A DNA stretch of 22,734 bases from CAYLHB01 sp964383505 (GCA_964383505.1 CAYLHB010000014.1:1-22734), one strand, 5' to 3'. Positions 1 to 6,872 are shown, counted from the stretch's first letter. The notes: a model not told the origin generated them from the sequence alone. Translations and numbers: made by a program.

Positions 1-165
1 GAGTTTGCAAAGACGCTCGAGAGTACCCCCACCATGTCAGATGAAGAGGCGCGTGTCACACGTGAGGTGTTCAATGAAAGCATGCAGGATACAGAACCAA
101 GCACTGATGAGGAGGCAATGGCCGCACGTGCGGAGTTTAGTCAGTCCATGCCACAAAATCGTTAG
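1..165 (+). CDS. 3' end of an unidentified gene (partial)
   Basis: Frame 1 is open from the window edge to a TAG at 163-165 and gives the last 54 residues of a protein that begins outside the window. The piece is acidic and polar (Asp, Glu, Ser and Thr rich, for example SDEEARVTREVFNE) and ends in SMPQNR. It has no hydrophobic segment and no motif I recognise, so no function is assigned. I call it coding because the frame is open to the edge and ends shortly before the next gene. A short overlapping ORF in another frame (from about position 5) has a low-complexity, shadow-like translation and was not preferred. Confidence 0.55.
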   Translation, partial: EFAKTLESTPTMSDEEARVTREVFNESMQDTEPSTDEEAMAARAEFSQSMPQNR

Positions 166-226
166 CACTCACGATACCACAGAGTTATACACCTTTAATT
201 ATTTACTACACTAATCACACGTCATC

Positions 227-904
227 ATGACTAACCACAGTACCACTCGCGCCGTTCCCGTCGCACTCACCACACTTGCGATGGGTCTCCTCCTTGCCGC
301 CGGCGGTTCGTACCTCTTTGCCGCATGGTCGGGACCCACGCAAACACCGCCCAACGGCAATGTGGAAGCTCCCGTAAACGTTGGTCCTGTTGGCCAAGAG
401 AAACTTGGTATGTTTGCAGCACTTGGAGGTGTGTTTCGAAACGGTGGTTTGTCAATTAACACCTCTCTGTTAAGTGATGGCTCTGCATCTCCAAATGGTG
501 CCGCCCTCAAGTTGGATGTTGAGGGTGCGGTGGGTGCGACGAAGTACTGTGATGAGAATGGGGAGAATTGCTTCACCGCACGAGGAGGGGGTGGTGGTGG
601 AATAAAACCAACATGGGTTCATATTCCTCCTGGAGGTTGGTATGGATACGGTACTACGATGTATTATCCTGATGACAGGGGTAATCCTGAGCTGATCTGT
701 CGAAGAGCTGGTTTTACCACGTTTGCCGGCTCATGTAGAAATGTGAGAGTACCTGGACAAGAAACTCGTGGCAGTGTGGCTGCAAACGACATGGATAATG
801 GTTCCGGACCTAAAGGATGGGAAAAAGGATGGCACATAATTTGCATGTGGGGCTCAGGTGATGGTCAAGCTCATGCTGACAACATGGAAATACTCTGCTT
901 ATAA
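227..904 (+). CDS. Membrane-anchored extracellular protein with PPNGN-type motif
   Basis: A 225-residue protein. Residues about 11-33 form one hydrophobic segment (signal anchor or uncleaved signal). The motif TPPNGNVEAPVNVG (about 40-53) follows directly; from memory, this arrangement recurs in many secreted CPR/Parcubacteria proteins of unknown function. A Gly-rich linker (about 120-126) separates a pilin-like N-terminal half from a C-terminal half rich in Trp, Gly and Cys (Cys at 108, 115, 158, 170, 206, 224), where disulfides are plausible. I infer a surface or pilus-associated role; the C-terminal domain itself is not recognised. The ATG at 227 has no clear Shine-Dalgarno sequence. A TACACT box at 207-212 could be its -10 element. 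Confidence 0.75.
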   Translation: MTNHSTTRAVPVALTTLAMGLLLAAGGSYLFAAWSGPTQTPPNGNVEAPVNVGPVGQEKLGMFAALGGVFRNGGLSINTSLLSDGSASPNGAALKLDVEGAVGATKYCDENGENCFTARGGGGGGIKPTWVHIPPGGWYGYGTTMYYPDDRGNPELICRRAGFTTFAGSCRNVRVPGQETRGSVAANDMDNGSGPKGWEKGWHIICMWGSGDGQAHADNMEILCL

Positions 905-983
905 AAAGAATGGATGCACAGCGGGCATGTGTAGCTACACACAACTGTATGCTTGAATGCTAAAAGTATGCTACACTAAAGCA
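905..983 (+). other. Intergenic stretch with a perfect 14-bp palindrome
   Basis: No protein gene is visible between 905 and 1196. Positions 928-941 read TGTGTAGCTACACA, a perfect palindrome lying about 30 bp upstream of the extended -10 element (TGCTACACT, 969-977) of the candidate RNA. It could be an operator or part of a weak transcript end for the upstream gene; no U-run follows it. Confidence 0.4.
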
Positions 984-1155
984 AGGGTCGGGAGCATGTT
1001 ATCCTCTTAATGAGTATTCCCGGGAGCCTGAATATCCTTTGCGTAATGAGGTACCCACTTCAGCACGCGGGAGCACCTGGGCACCCACGTGTCATTGACA
1101 GGGTATACTCATGCTTCAGGCCCCACAAAAACCCCGCCCCTGTGCGGGTTTTTTG
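984..1155 (+). ncRNA. Candidate structured small RNA (6S-like architecture, unassigned)
   Basis: An extended -10 element, TGCTACACT, lies at 969-977, predicting a start near 984. Positions 985-998 pair with 1110-1123: 13 of 14 positions pair, counting two G-U pairs, with one G-A mismatch. Inner helices continue the rod: 1000-1004 with 1101-1105, 1017-1022 with 1068-1073, 1027-1031 with 1058-1062, and 1033-1037 with 1046-1050. A large asymmetric bubble covers about 1005-1016 and 1074-1100. An intrinsic terminator follows at once (1127-1155). A long rod of about 170 nt with a central bubble and its own promoter and terminator resembles 6S RNA. I see no SRP, RNase P or tmRNA signature. The structure was found by eye and not energy-tested; the 6S idea is inference. 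Confidence 0.5.
1127..1155 (+). terminator. Intrinsic terminator of the candidate RNA
   Basis: The stem CCCGC/GCGGG (arms about 1133-1137 and 1144-1148) has a 6-nt loop. It is extended by an A-run upstream and a T-run (1149-1154) downstream that pair across one bulged C. This is a classic rho-independent terminator on the plus strand. Confidence 0.8.
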
Positions 1156-1184
1156 TATGTACACACAAAACATGTGCGGTAAGG

Positions 1185-1190
1185 TATACT
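1185..1190 (+). promoter_or_regulatory. -10 box giving a leaderless start for the gene at 1197
   Basis: TATACT at 1185-1190 is followed by exactly 6 nt and then the ATG at 1197. A start point 7 nt after the box would fall on the A of the ATG, so the mRNA should be leaderless. No good -35 hexamer is seen. Confidence 0.6.
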
Positions 1191-1196
1191 TGATGT

Positions 1197-1601
1197 ATGA
1201 AGAACGACCGCACCCTCATGACACTCTTTTTGCTTGTGTGGGCACTCGCCATCATTGATGGCCTCGCTATCTACTACTACTGGTACTGGACCTACGAGTG
1301 GCTCGACCTCCTCACCCATGCGATGGGCGGGGCGAGTCTCGCGCTCGGTGCGCTGTGGTTTTTTTATGAGAGCGGGTATGTGCGAGTATCTCGACTGCCT
1401 ACCCTCGTGCTCGTACTTTTGGTAGGGCTCGTACTCGGTCTCTTGTGGGAGGGGTACGAGTACCTCGTGTGGATGGCGACTGACTCTGGCTTGCCTTTCG
1501 GGTGGGCGCGGGACACATCCATTGACCTCGTGATGGACCTTACTGGGGCGCTTATCGCGTATGGGGTACACGCCACGCTCCTACAAAAAAAGCCCGCGTA
1601 G
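1197..1601 (+). CDS. Small multi-pass membrane protein, YjdF/DUF2238-like
   Basis: A 134-residue protein with about four hydrophobic segments (roughly residues 8-31, 38-58, 66-86 and 108-128). The sequence has the pattern of small YjdF (DUF2238)-type membrane proteins: DLLTHAMGG near the second segment, LLWEGYEYLVW in the middle, and DTSIDLVMDLTGALIAYG at the C-terminus. These polar and acidic residues inside or next to helices are what that family conserves. The function is unknown. The ATG at 1197 is supported by the TATACT box 6 nt upstream; an ATG 4 nt earlier is in another frame. The stop codon lies inside the hairpin that terminates the opposing ribosomal-protein operon. Confidence 0.75.
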   Translation: MKNDRTLMTLFLLVWALAIIDGLAIYYYWYWTYEWLDLLTHAMGGASLALGALWFFYESGYVRVSRLPTLVLVLLVGLVLGLLWEGYEYLVWMATDSGLPFGWARDTSIDLVMDLTGALIAYGVHATLLQKKPA

Positions 1602-1606
1602 GGCTT
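1585..1606 (-). terminator. Intrinsic terminator of the infC-rpmI-rplT operon
   Basis: Read on the minus strand, AAGCCC (1606-1601), a 5-nt loop and GGGCTT (1595-1590) are followed by a T-run (1589-1585), about 30 nt past the rplT stop. On the plus strand the same hairpin contains the stop of the converging gene but has only a CTCT tail, so it is stronger for the minus strand. Confidence 0.75.
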
Positions 1607-1636
1607 CTCTATTCCAGCGCGCGTACGCGCGCACTG

Positions 1637-1978
1637 CTATGCGACGTGCTTCACGACGCGCGCAAACGTCTCTGGGTGATTCGTTGCAAGCTCGGCGAGC
1701 ATTTTTCGGTTCAGCGCAATATTCTTCTTTTTGAGTTTGTCCATGAACACGCTGTAGCTCATGCCGAACGGGCGTATCGCCGCGTTGATGCGCATCGTGA
1801 AGAGTTGGCGAAAGTCGCCCTTCTTCTTTTTGCGGTGCTGAAACGCGTGGTTTCCCGCATGGGCGAGCACCTCGTTCGCCTTGCGCTCCTTCTTGTGGAT
1901 GTTGCCGCGCATGCCCTTGGTCTGCGCAAGGACATTCTTTCGGTGCTTCAATTTTGTGGTGTCTCGTTTTACTCGCAT
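1637..1978 (-). CDS. rplT: 50S ribosomal protein L20
   Basis: A 113-residue basic protein matching L20 along its whole length. The N-terminus MRVKRDTTKLKHRKNVLAQTKG and the central RQLFTMRINAAIRPFGMSYS block are diagnostic, and the usual length is 115-120. L20 binds 23S rRNA early in large-subunit assembly, and in many bacteria it represses its own operon through the leader mRNA. It is the last gene of infC-rpmI-rplT, starting 12 nt after the rpmI stop, with an intrinsic terminator downstream. No L20-binding leader pseudoknot was recognised, so autoregulation is not claimed here. Confidence 0.97.
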   Translation of the reverse strand: MRVKRDTTKLKHRKNVLAQTKGMRGNIHKKERKANEVLAHAGNHAFQHRKKKKGDFRQLFTMRINAAIRPFGMSYSVFMDKLKKKNIALNRKMLAELATNHPETFARVVKHVA

Positions 1979-1990
1979 GGTGGTAGTAAG

Positions 1991-2170
1991 TTAGCCGCGC
2001 AGAAAACGACCCTCTTTCTTGTTCGAGAGTACGATCGATTGACCGCGCTTGCGCGCGAGTTGCTCCCTCCTTGGCTCGGTCGAGTTAAAGTGGTTGCCGC
2101 CCGGCTTACGCACAAGAAGCTTTCCTCGCGGTGTGACCCGTATACGTTTCGTGAATGATTTGTTTGCCAT
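1991..2170 (-). CDS. rpmI: 50S ribosomal protein L35
   Basis: A 59-residue basic protein of normal L35 length. It begins MANKSFTKRIRVTPRGKLL and carries the L35 RKPGGNHFN block followed by the conserved Lys/Arg-rich C-terminal half ending KKEGRFLRG. The start is set at 2170 because the L35 N-terminus begins there; the frame stays open for another 22 codons upstream, but that stretch is not L35-like and would overlap the infC end. It lies 16 nt after infC and 12 nt before rplT, the canonical operon order. Confidence 0.95.
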   Translation of the reverse strand: MANKSFTKRIRVTPRGKLLVRKPGGNHFNSTEPRREQLARKRGQSIVLSNKKEGRFLRG

Positions 2171-2186
2171 GTGGTTGTGTGTTGCA

Positions 2187-2738
2187 CTACGCTGACTGTG
2201 GGACCTGCTTTTCCGCCCCGGATTTTCCGCGCTCAATTGTGCAAGAAAACCCTTTCGGACTTCGCTTGATTTCCTCTGCGATTTTGAAGGGCGTACCTAT
2301 CATCGCGAGAAACCGTTCGAGCCGCTCTTTCAGGAACGCGTCCTCCATGGCCTTGTACCGACCCCAGAGGAACAAGTCAATTTTCACGCGGTGACCCTCG
2401 CCGAGCCACTCGCGCACTCGAGCCGCCTTGAGCTCCTTGTCGCGCTCCCCGGTGCCTATTTTCACCTGCACCGACTTTGTTTCTGTGACGACCTGGCGGG
2501 CTTTAACCTCGCGATCCTTCTTCTTTTGCTCGTAGGTGAATTTACCATAATCGGTGATTTTTGCAACCGGGGGGACTGCGCGCGCCGATACCTCGATGAG
2601 GTCGAGGCCGAGCTCCTGGGCTTTATAGAAGGCCTCGCGCGTAGGCATGACGCCAAAGTTCTCCCCCTCGGGGCCTATGACGCGCACTTCGGGAGCACGA
2701 ATTTCTTGGTTGATGCGTACCTTTTCTTGTTCCTGCAC
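2187..2738 (-). CDS. infC: Translation initiation factor IF-3
   Basis: The IF-3 N-domain begins at VRINQEIRAPEVRVIGPEG and includes EAFYKAQELGLDLIEVS and PPVAKITDYGKF. The linker is Lys-rich, and the C-domain includes KIGTGERDKELKAARVREWL and HRVKIDLFLWGR. IF-3 binds the 30S subunit and checks start-codon and initiator-tRNA choice. No in-frame ATG lies near the expected start. I chose the GTG at 2738 (MQEQEKVRINQ), giving 183 residues, the usual size. Longer readings to 2856 or 2987 would run over the ftsH promoter and start. A non-AUG start fits the known use of rare start codons by infC, where IF-3 controls its own translation; here that is inference. Confidence 0.92.
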   Translation of the reverse strand: MQEQEKVRINQEIRAPEVRVIGPEGENFGVMPTREAFYKAQELGLDLIEVSARAVPPVAKITDYGKFTYEQKKKDREVKARQVVTETKSVQVKIGTGERDKELKAARVREWLGEGHRVKIDLFLWGRYKAMEDAFLKERLERFLAMIGTPFKIAEEIKRSPKGFSCTIERGKSGAEKQVPQSA

Positions 2739-2815
2739 AGAAAAATAGCGTTTTGAAACGTAGCGGTACTCTACCACGCACCACGGTGTGTGGGCAAGGT
2801 TCGCTACGAGCGTCA

Positions 2816-2844
2816 ATGACAGGAGTGAGGACGTGGGGTATACT
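2816..2844 (+). promoter_or_regulatory. ftsH promoter
   Basis: ATGACA (2816-2821) and TATACT (2839-2844) are separated by 17 nt, a good sigma-70 match. The ATG at 2854 begins 9 nt after the box, so the leader is at most a few nucleotides. This element also shows that the first ATG in this frame (2788) is not the start, because it lies upstream of the promoter. Confidence 0.7.
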
Positions 2845-2853
2845 GGTGCTTCC

Positions 2854-4812
2854 ATGGAACAAAACACTTCGAAAACTCCCAAGCAAGGGAAGCGACCGCA
2901 GAAGGAAAATGGCAAGCCACTGTTTGAGCCCGGGCGGCAGTTCTGGATGAATCTAGTCGCAACCTTCCTTTTTTTCCTCCTCCTCATTTCCGTCTTTGGC
3001 TACTTCTTGGAAAAGGACGTGAAGCCCGAGGAGCTTGCGCTCTCACAGCTTGCACAGGATATCGAGGACGGCAAGGTGGAAAAAGTGTCGGTAGAGGGGG
3101 AACAGCTCACTGTCACCTACAAGAAAGAGGGCGAGGAGGAGCAGAAGGAGCGTACCGCGAAGAAAGAGGCGGGCACCGCGCTCTCGGATACGCTTTCTAA
3201 CTATGGGGTTTCCCCCGCGGCGCTCCGCTCTGTTGCCATCGAGGTGAAGGAGGAGAGCGGATTGCGTTTTTGGTTTTTGAACCTTGCGCCGTTTTTGTTC
3301 CCGCTCCTCTTCATCGTTATCCTCATGTGGTTTTTAATGCGACAGGTGAAGGGTGCGGGGATGCAAGCATTCACGTTCGGGCAGAGTAAGGCACGCATGA
3401 TAGACCCGAATGACCAGAGCCAGAAGGTCACCTTCAAAGATGTGGCGGGTGCGAAGGAGGCGAAGGAAGAGCTCGCAGAGATTGTCGACTTCCTCAAGAA
3501 CCCGAAGAAGTTCCTCGATATCGGCGCGCGCATACCCAAAGGGGTGCTCCTCATGGGGGGCCCTGGAACAGGAAAAACCCTGCTCGCCCGTGCAGTTTCT
3601 GGGGAAGCTGACGTGCCGTTTTTCTCGATTTCCGGTTCGGAGTTTGTCGAGCTTTTCGTGGGGGTGGGCGCTTCGCGTGTGCGCGACCTCTTCAAGATGG
3701 CGAAGAAGTCCGCGCCCGCGATTATATTCATAGACGAGATTGACGCGGTAGGACGCGTACGCGGCACGGGAGTGGGTGGTGGCAACGACGAGCGTGAGCA
3801 AACCTTAAACCAGATTCTTGTCGAAATGGATGGCTTTGAACCCAACGAGAAGCTCATCATTATGGCCGCAACCAACAGGCCCGACGTGCTCGACCCCGCG
3901 CTCCTGCGGCCCGGGCGCTTCGACCGACGGGTGGTCATCGACCTCCCCGACCGAGGCGACCGTGAGGAGATTCTCAAGGTGCATGCGCGTAAGAAGCCGC
4001 TCGGTGAGGATGTGAACCTGCGCACGATTGCGGAGCGCACGGTGGGTTTCTCCGGGGCTGATCTGCAAAACCTCATGAACGAGGGTGCGATTCTCGCCGC
4101 GCGCGAGAATAGGAAGAAGATCACCCAGTACGACCTCATTCGCTCGATAGAAAAGGTGATGCTTGGGCCCGAGCGAAAGAGCCACGTGCTCTCGAGGCGT
4201 GAGAAGGAAATCACCGCGTACCATGAAGCGGGCCACGCACTCGTGGGCTCTGTGCTCCCACACTCCGACCCCGTCCACAAGATTTCCATCATCTCTCGCG
4301 GGCGCGCCGCGGGCTACACGCTCACGCTCCCGTTTGAGGACAAGCGTATGCAGTCGCGCAAAGAATTTCTCGATGACATCGCAAAGAGCTTGGGTGGGTA
4401 CGTCGCCGAGGAGGTGGTGTTTGGCGATCTCACAACGGGGGCATCGAACGATCTGCAGGTACTCTCCGCGCTCGCGCGCAACATGGTGGCTCGATGGGGC
4501 ATGAGCGAGAAGCTCGGACCTATGGCGTACGGGTCGGACGGAGGTCGGACGATGTTCGGCGTGGGACTTGGCGAAAAGGAATACTCGGACAAAGTGGCGG
4601 CGGAAATAGACGCGGAGGTATCGCGCATCATCCGCGAAGCGCACGCGCGTGCGAAAGAAGTGATTACCACACACAGGAAACTGCTCGATGCGATCGCAAA
4701 GAAGCTGGTGGAGGTGGAGACGCTTGAGCGCGAGGAGTTTGAGAGGCTCCTCATACTCCATGGCATAGAGCCGAAGAAGAGTGAGCGTGAGGAAGAGGGA
4801 CTGCTCGCGTAG
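2854..4812 (+). CDS. ftsH: ATP-dependent zinc metalloprotease FtsH
   Basis: A 652-residue membrane AAA+ protease that degrades misfolded membrane proteins and short-lived regulators. In order: a basic N-terminus; TM1 (about 31-52); a small charged extracytoplasmic domain; TM2 (about 142-164); Walker A (235-242, GGPGTGKT, where most FtsH read GPPGTGKT); the pore motif FVELFVG; Walker B IIFIDEID; the SRH ending RPGRFDRR; the zinc site HEAGH (457-461); and the third ligand, probably Asp533 in TTGASNDLQ. All catalytic elements are present. The start at 2854 follows from the promoter at 2816-2844. The gene is divergent from infC. No U-run terminator is evident after the stop. Confidence 0.97.
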   Translation: MEQNTSKTPKQGKRPQKENGKPLFEPGRQFWMNLVATFLFFLLLISVFGYFLEKDVKPEELALSQLAQDIEDGKVEKVSVEGEQLTVTYKKEGEEEQKERTAKKEAGTALSDTLSNYGVSPAALRSVAIEVKEESGLRFWFLNLAPFLFPLLFIVILMWFLMRQVKGAGMQAFTFGQSKARMIDPNDQSQKVTFKDVAGAKEAKEELAEIVDFLKNPKKFLDIGARIPKGVLLMGGPGTGKTLLARAVSGEADVPFFSISGSEFVELFVGVGASRVRDLFKMAKKSAPAIIFIDEIDAVGRVRGTGVGGGNDEREQTLNQILVEMDGFEPNEKLIIMAATNRPDVLDPALLRPGRFDRRVVIDLPDRGDREEILKVHARKKPLGEDVNLRTIAERTVGFSGADLQNLMNEGAILAARENRKKITQYDLIRSIEKVMLGPERKSHVLSRREKEITAYHEAGHALVGSVLPHSDPVHKISIISRGRAAGYTLTLPFEDKRMQSRKEFLDDIAKSLGGYVAEEVVFGDLTTGASNDLQVLSALARNMVARWGMSEKLGPMAYGSDGGRTMFGVGLGEKEYSDKVAAEIDAEVSRIIREAHARAKEVITTHRKLLDAIAKKLVEVETLEREEFERLLILHGIEPKKSEREEEGLLA

Positions 4813-4868
4813 AGTTCTCCACAGGGAGTTCATACGCGGTTCACGGTGCGGTGTCGTAGGATGGGGTG

Positions 4869-4874
4869 TATTAT
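4869..4874 (+). promoter_or_regulatory. Possible -10 box for the lamin-tail protein gene
   Basis: TATTAT at 4869-4874 lies 18 nt before the ATG at 4893. No convincing -35 hexamer is placed at 16-18 nt. It favours the ATG at 4893 over the GTG at 4866, which would lie upstream of the box. Confidence 0.4.
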
Positions 4875-4892
4875 CCTCTAACCATCACAGGT

Positions 4893-6467
4893 ATGCATGG
4901 AAACTGCGTACGAAGGGTTGGTCTATTTGCCATTACCGGTTTTGTGGCGTTGGGTGCACTCGTGCCCACGCCGACGTTTGCGAGCCACGACGATCTGTCA
5001 GTGGCTCGTTTTGCGTTGTCACGTGTAGAGGAGCGCATTGAGCGTGTGCGCGAGCGCATTGAGGAGCGTCGTGCGCGAATTGAGGAGCGTCTGGAGCAGA
5101 GGCAAGAGCGGCTCTGTGAGCGGTTGGAGCGCCTGCGCGAGCGAACGGGCGGTTTTAAGCCATTGCCTTCGTTTTGTAAGGGTGGCGACGAGGGAGGTGA
5201 GGATGACCGCGAGCCGGATGTGATACTCTCCGCACAGCCCATGAGTGTTGTGCTTGGAGCAACTTCAACACTTGTCTGGGAGAGTGAACGTGCGGAGGTG
5301 TGTGTGGCAAGTGGCGGATGGGACGGAGCGAAGGTGTTTGACGGGAGCGAGCAGGTGGCTCCAACGGCGACCACAGAGTATACGCTCTCGTGTGGAAACA
5401 AGAATGGTACCACAACGCGCGAAGTAACGGTGACCGTAACGGCCCCGCTCTCGGCCCCGAGCGTGGAGTTGGTGGCCGGTGACACCACACTCACGGAGGG
5501 AGATACCACCACACTCTCGTGGACCACAATGAACGCGGAAGTGTGCATCGCGTACGTTGGCTGGAGCGGGGCGCGGGCAACAACCGGCGCGGAACTCGTC
5601 GGACCGAACGTGACAACGACCTACGAACTTTCGTGTGGCAACTCTACCGGCACCACTTCTGACAGTATGACTGTCGAAGTGACACCTGTGCATCCCCCCG
5701 AGCCGGCACCTACCGTTGACCTCTCCGCAGAAAGTGCATTGGTCGGAACAGGTGCCACGACGACGCTCACATGGGAGAGCATGTATGCAAGTGTGTGCAC
5801 CGCAAGCGGAGCGGGGGGTTTCAGTGGCACAGTCGCAACGAGCGGGAGCGTGGTGGTGACAGTGAACGCCACCACCACCTACGAGATTGCGTGCAACAAC
5901 GGTGAGGGAACGACTACCGACAGCGTCACCGTGGACGCATATACGCCCGCCACTCCACCAGTTGGTAAGGTGCTTGTAAGCGAAGTGGTGTTCAATCCGA
6001 GCGGTTCCGAGCCAGCAAACGAGTGGGTGGAGCTCTACAATGGAACCGGTGCCGATGTGAACCTTGAGGGGTGGACTATAGGGGACGCGAGCTCAACTGA
6101 TGTACTTGCCACGACGACCCGAGTGTTTTCGGCAGGCACGTTCGTCATCGTGACCTCAAGTACCACTTTGGGCGCCTCGCTTGGACTTCCAGTAGATGCG
6201 GTCGTAGTCCTCCCCACGAGCATCGGTCACAACGGTCTTGGGAATACGGGTGACCGCGTGCGCCTTATAAACGCAAGTGCAGTTGAGGTTGATGCGATGA
6301 GTTGGGGCAGTGACACCTACGCATTCAGTCCCTCCGTTGGAATAGGGGGTATGACCGAAGATGATTCCATCGCCCGCAAAGTACTCTCCGTCGACACTGA
6401 CACAGAGGGCGACTGGGAGCAGGTTACCAGCCCGACTCCGGGAAGCGGACCGAATGAGGTGAACTAG
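4893..6467 (+). CDS. Secreted protein: coiled coil, three Ig-like repeats, lamin-tail domain
   Basis: A 524-residue secreted protein. It has a signal peptide (about 1-30, likely cleaved near TFA/SHDD) and a highly charged Arg/Glu coiled coil (about 44-85, repeated ERIEERR-type heptads). Three similar Ig/PKD-like repeats follow (about 109-183, 188-264 and 272-349), each with two Cys spaced for an intradomain disulfide (137/167, 218/248, 302/334) and a TTTYE(L/I)-type strand before the second Cys. The C-terminal lamin-tail domain (about 358-475) shows VLVSEVVFNPSG, NEWVELYNGTGADVNLEGWTI and NTGDRVRLIN. Lamin-tail domains are common in exported bacterial surface proteins; binding partners are unknown. 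The ATG at 4893 was chosen because the signal peptide begins there and a -10-like box lies at 4869-4874. Confidence 0.88.
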   Translation: MHGNCVRRVGLFAITGFVALGALVPTPTFASHDDLSVARFALSRVEERIERVRERIEERRARIEERLEQRQERLCERLERLRERTGGFKPLPSFCKGGDEGGEDDREPDVILSAQPMSVVLGATSTLVWESERAEVCVASGGWDGAKVFDGSEQVAPTATTEYTLSCGNKNGTTTREVTVTVTAPLSAPSVELVAGDTTLTEGDTTTLSWTTMNAEVCIAYVGWSGARATTGAELVGPNVTTTYELSCGNSTGTTSDSMTVEVTPVHPPEPAPTVDLSAESALVGTGATTTLTWESMYASVCTASGAGGFSGTVATSGSVVVTVNATTTYEIACNNGEGTTTDSVTVDAYTPATPPVGKVLVSEVVFNPSGSEPANEWVELYNGTGADVNLEGWTIGDASSTDVLATTTRVFSAGTFVIVTSSTTLGASLGLPVDAVVVLPTSIGHNGLGNTGDRVRLINASAVEVDAMSWGSDTYAFSPSVGIGGMTEDDSIARKVLSVDTDTEGDWEQVTSPTPGSGPNEVN

Positions 6468-6490
6468 GATTGGTTGGTACGCACACACAT

Positions 6491-6514
6491 CACCCCGCGC
6501 TTGCGGGGTGTTTT
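6491..6514 (+). terminator. Intrinsic terminator after the lamin-tail gene
   Basis: CACCCCGC (6491-6498), loop GCTT and GCGGGGTG (6503-6510) form a perfect 8-bp stem followed by TTTT, 24 nt after the stop codon. Confidence 0.88.
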
Positions 6515-6540
6515 GCATTTCTTGTTCAAGACACTATAGT
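6513..6540 (+). promoter_or_regulatory. Promoter of tRNA-Ile(UAU)
   Basis: TTGCAT (6513-6518), a 16-nt spacer and TATAGT (6535-6540) place transcription start about 1-3 nt before the mature tRNA 5' end at 6549. The -35 box overlaps the T-run of the preceding terminator. Confidence 0.6.
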
Positions 6541-6548
6541 GTACACAC

Positions 6549-6624
6549 GCGCGCATAGCTCAGTTGGTAGAGCGGTCGTCTTATACACGACTGGTCGTAG
6601 GTTCGAGTCCTACTGCGCGCACCA
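6549..6624 (+). tRNA. tRNA-Ile (anticodon UAU), CCA encoded
   Basis: A full cloverleaf. Acceptor GCGCGCA (6549-6555) pairs with TGCGCGC (6614-6620). The D stem is GCTC/GAGC. The anticodon stem GTCGT/ACGAC encloses the loop CTTATAC, so positions 34-36 are TAT. The variable loop is TGGTC, and the T arm is GTAGG/CCTAC with TTCGAGT. The discriminator is A and CCA is encoded (6622-6624). UAU reads AUA (Ile). Most bacteria instead read AUA with a CAU tRNA whose C34 is converted to lysidine by TilS; a genomic UAU Ile tRNA is uncommon. AUA is a working codon here, for example in ftsH at 3532-3534 (Arg-Ile-Pro). Confidence 0.93.
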
Positions 6625-6872
6625 TTTAGGAACAGTAAGTGCTCCACTTGTCCATCTGGTACCCTTCGGTAAGGGAGCGTCGAGTGTCCTCCCGTACGTA
6701 GTGTGAAAACTAGTTTCTTTCACTGATAGTATCAATTAGCCACGGTGAAGCTTTACAGTCATTGCCTTGTGCGGGTACGCACATACAGCCATTGAACCGC
6801 GTGGTGGTCTAGAAACTCTGGGGCGTTGCGGTGTATCGGTCCTTGCACCTATACATGATAAGAAATCAGGAA
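6625..6872. other. Intergenic region between tRNA-Ile and comF, no gene seen
   Basis: About 250 nt with no convincing coding frame. Small hairpins are present: CCCTT/AAGGG soon after the tRNA, GTGAAA/TTTCAC around 6702-6722, and TGTGCG/CGCACA around 6768-6783. None has a U-run. The last could weakly end the comF transcript coming from the right. Confidence 0.4.

Noticed and set aside
1111..1182. 23-codon ORF following the TATACT at 1104-1109
   Set aside because: It contains the terminator hairpin, and that TATACT lies in the 3' arm of the closing RNA stem; no suitable -35 box.
1010..1258. 82-codon plus-strand frame over the intergenic region
   Set aside because: It runs through the candidate RNA and its terminator, overlaps the membrane protein gene and has no coherent domain.
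2788..2853. Longer FtsH N-terminus starting at the first ATG
   Set aside because: The extra 22 residues lie upstream of and across the ATGACA-17-TATACT promoter and do not look like FtsH.
2739..2987. Extended IF-3 N-terminus up to 2987
   Set aside because: It would overlap the ftsH start and promoter and gives 83 residues with no IF-3 similarity.
3201..4833. Long minus-strand frames opposite ftsH
   Set aside because: They are shadows of a GC-rich coding strand; ftsH on the plus strand is unambiguous.
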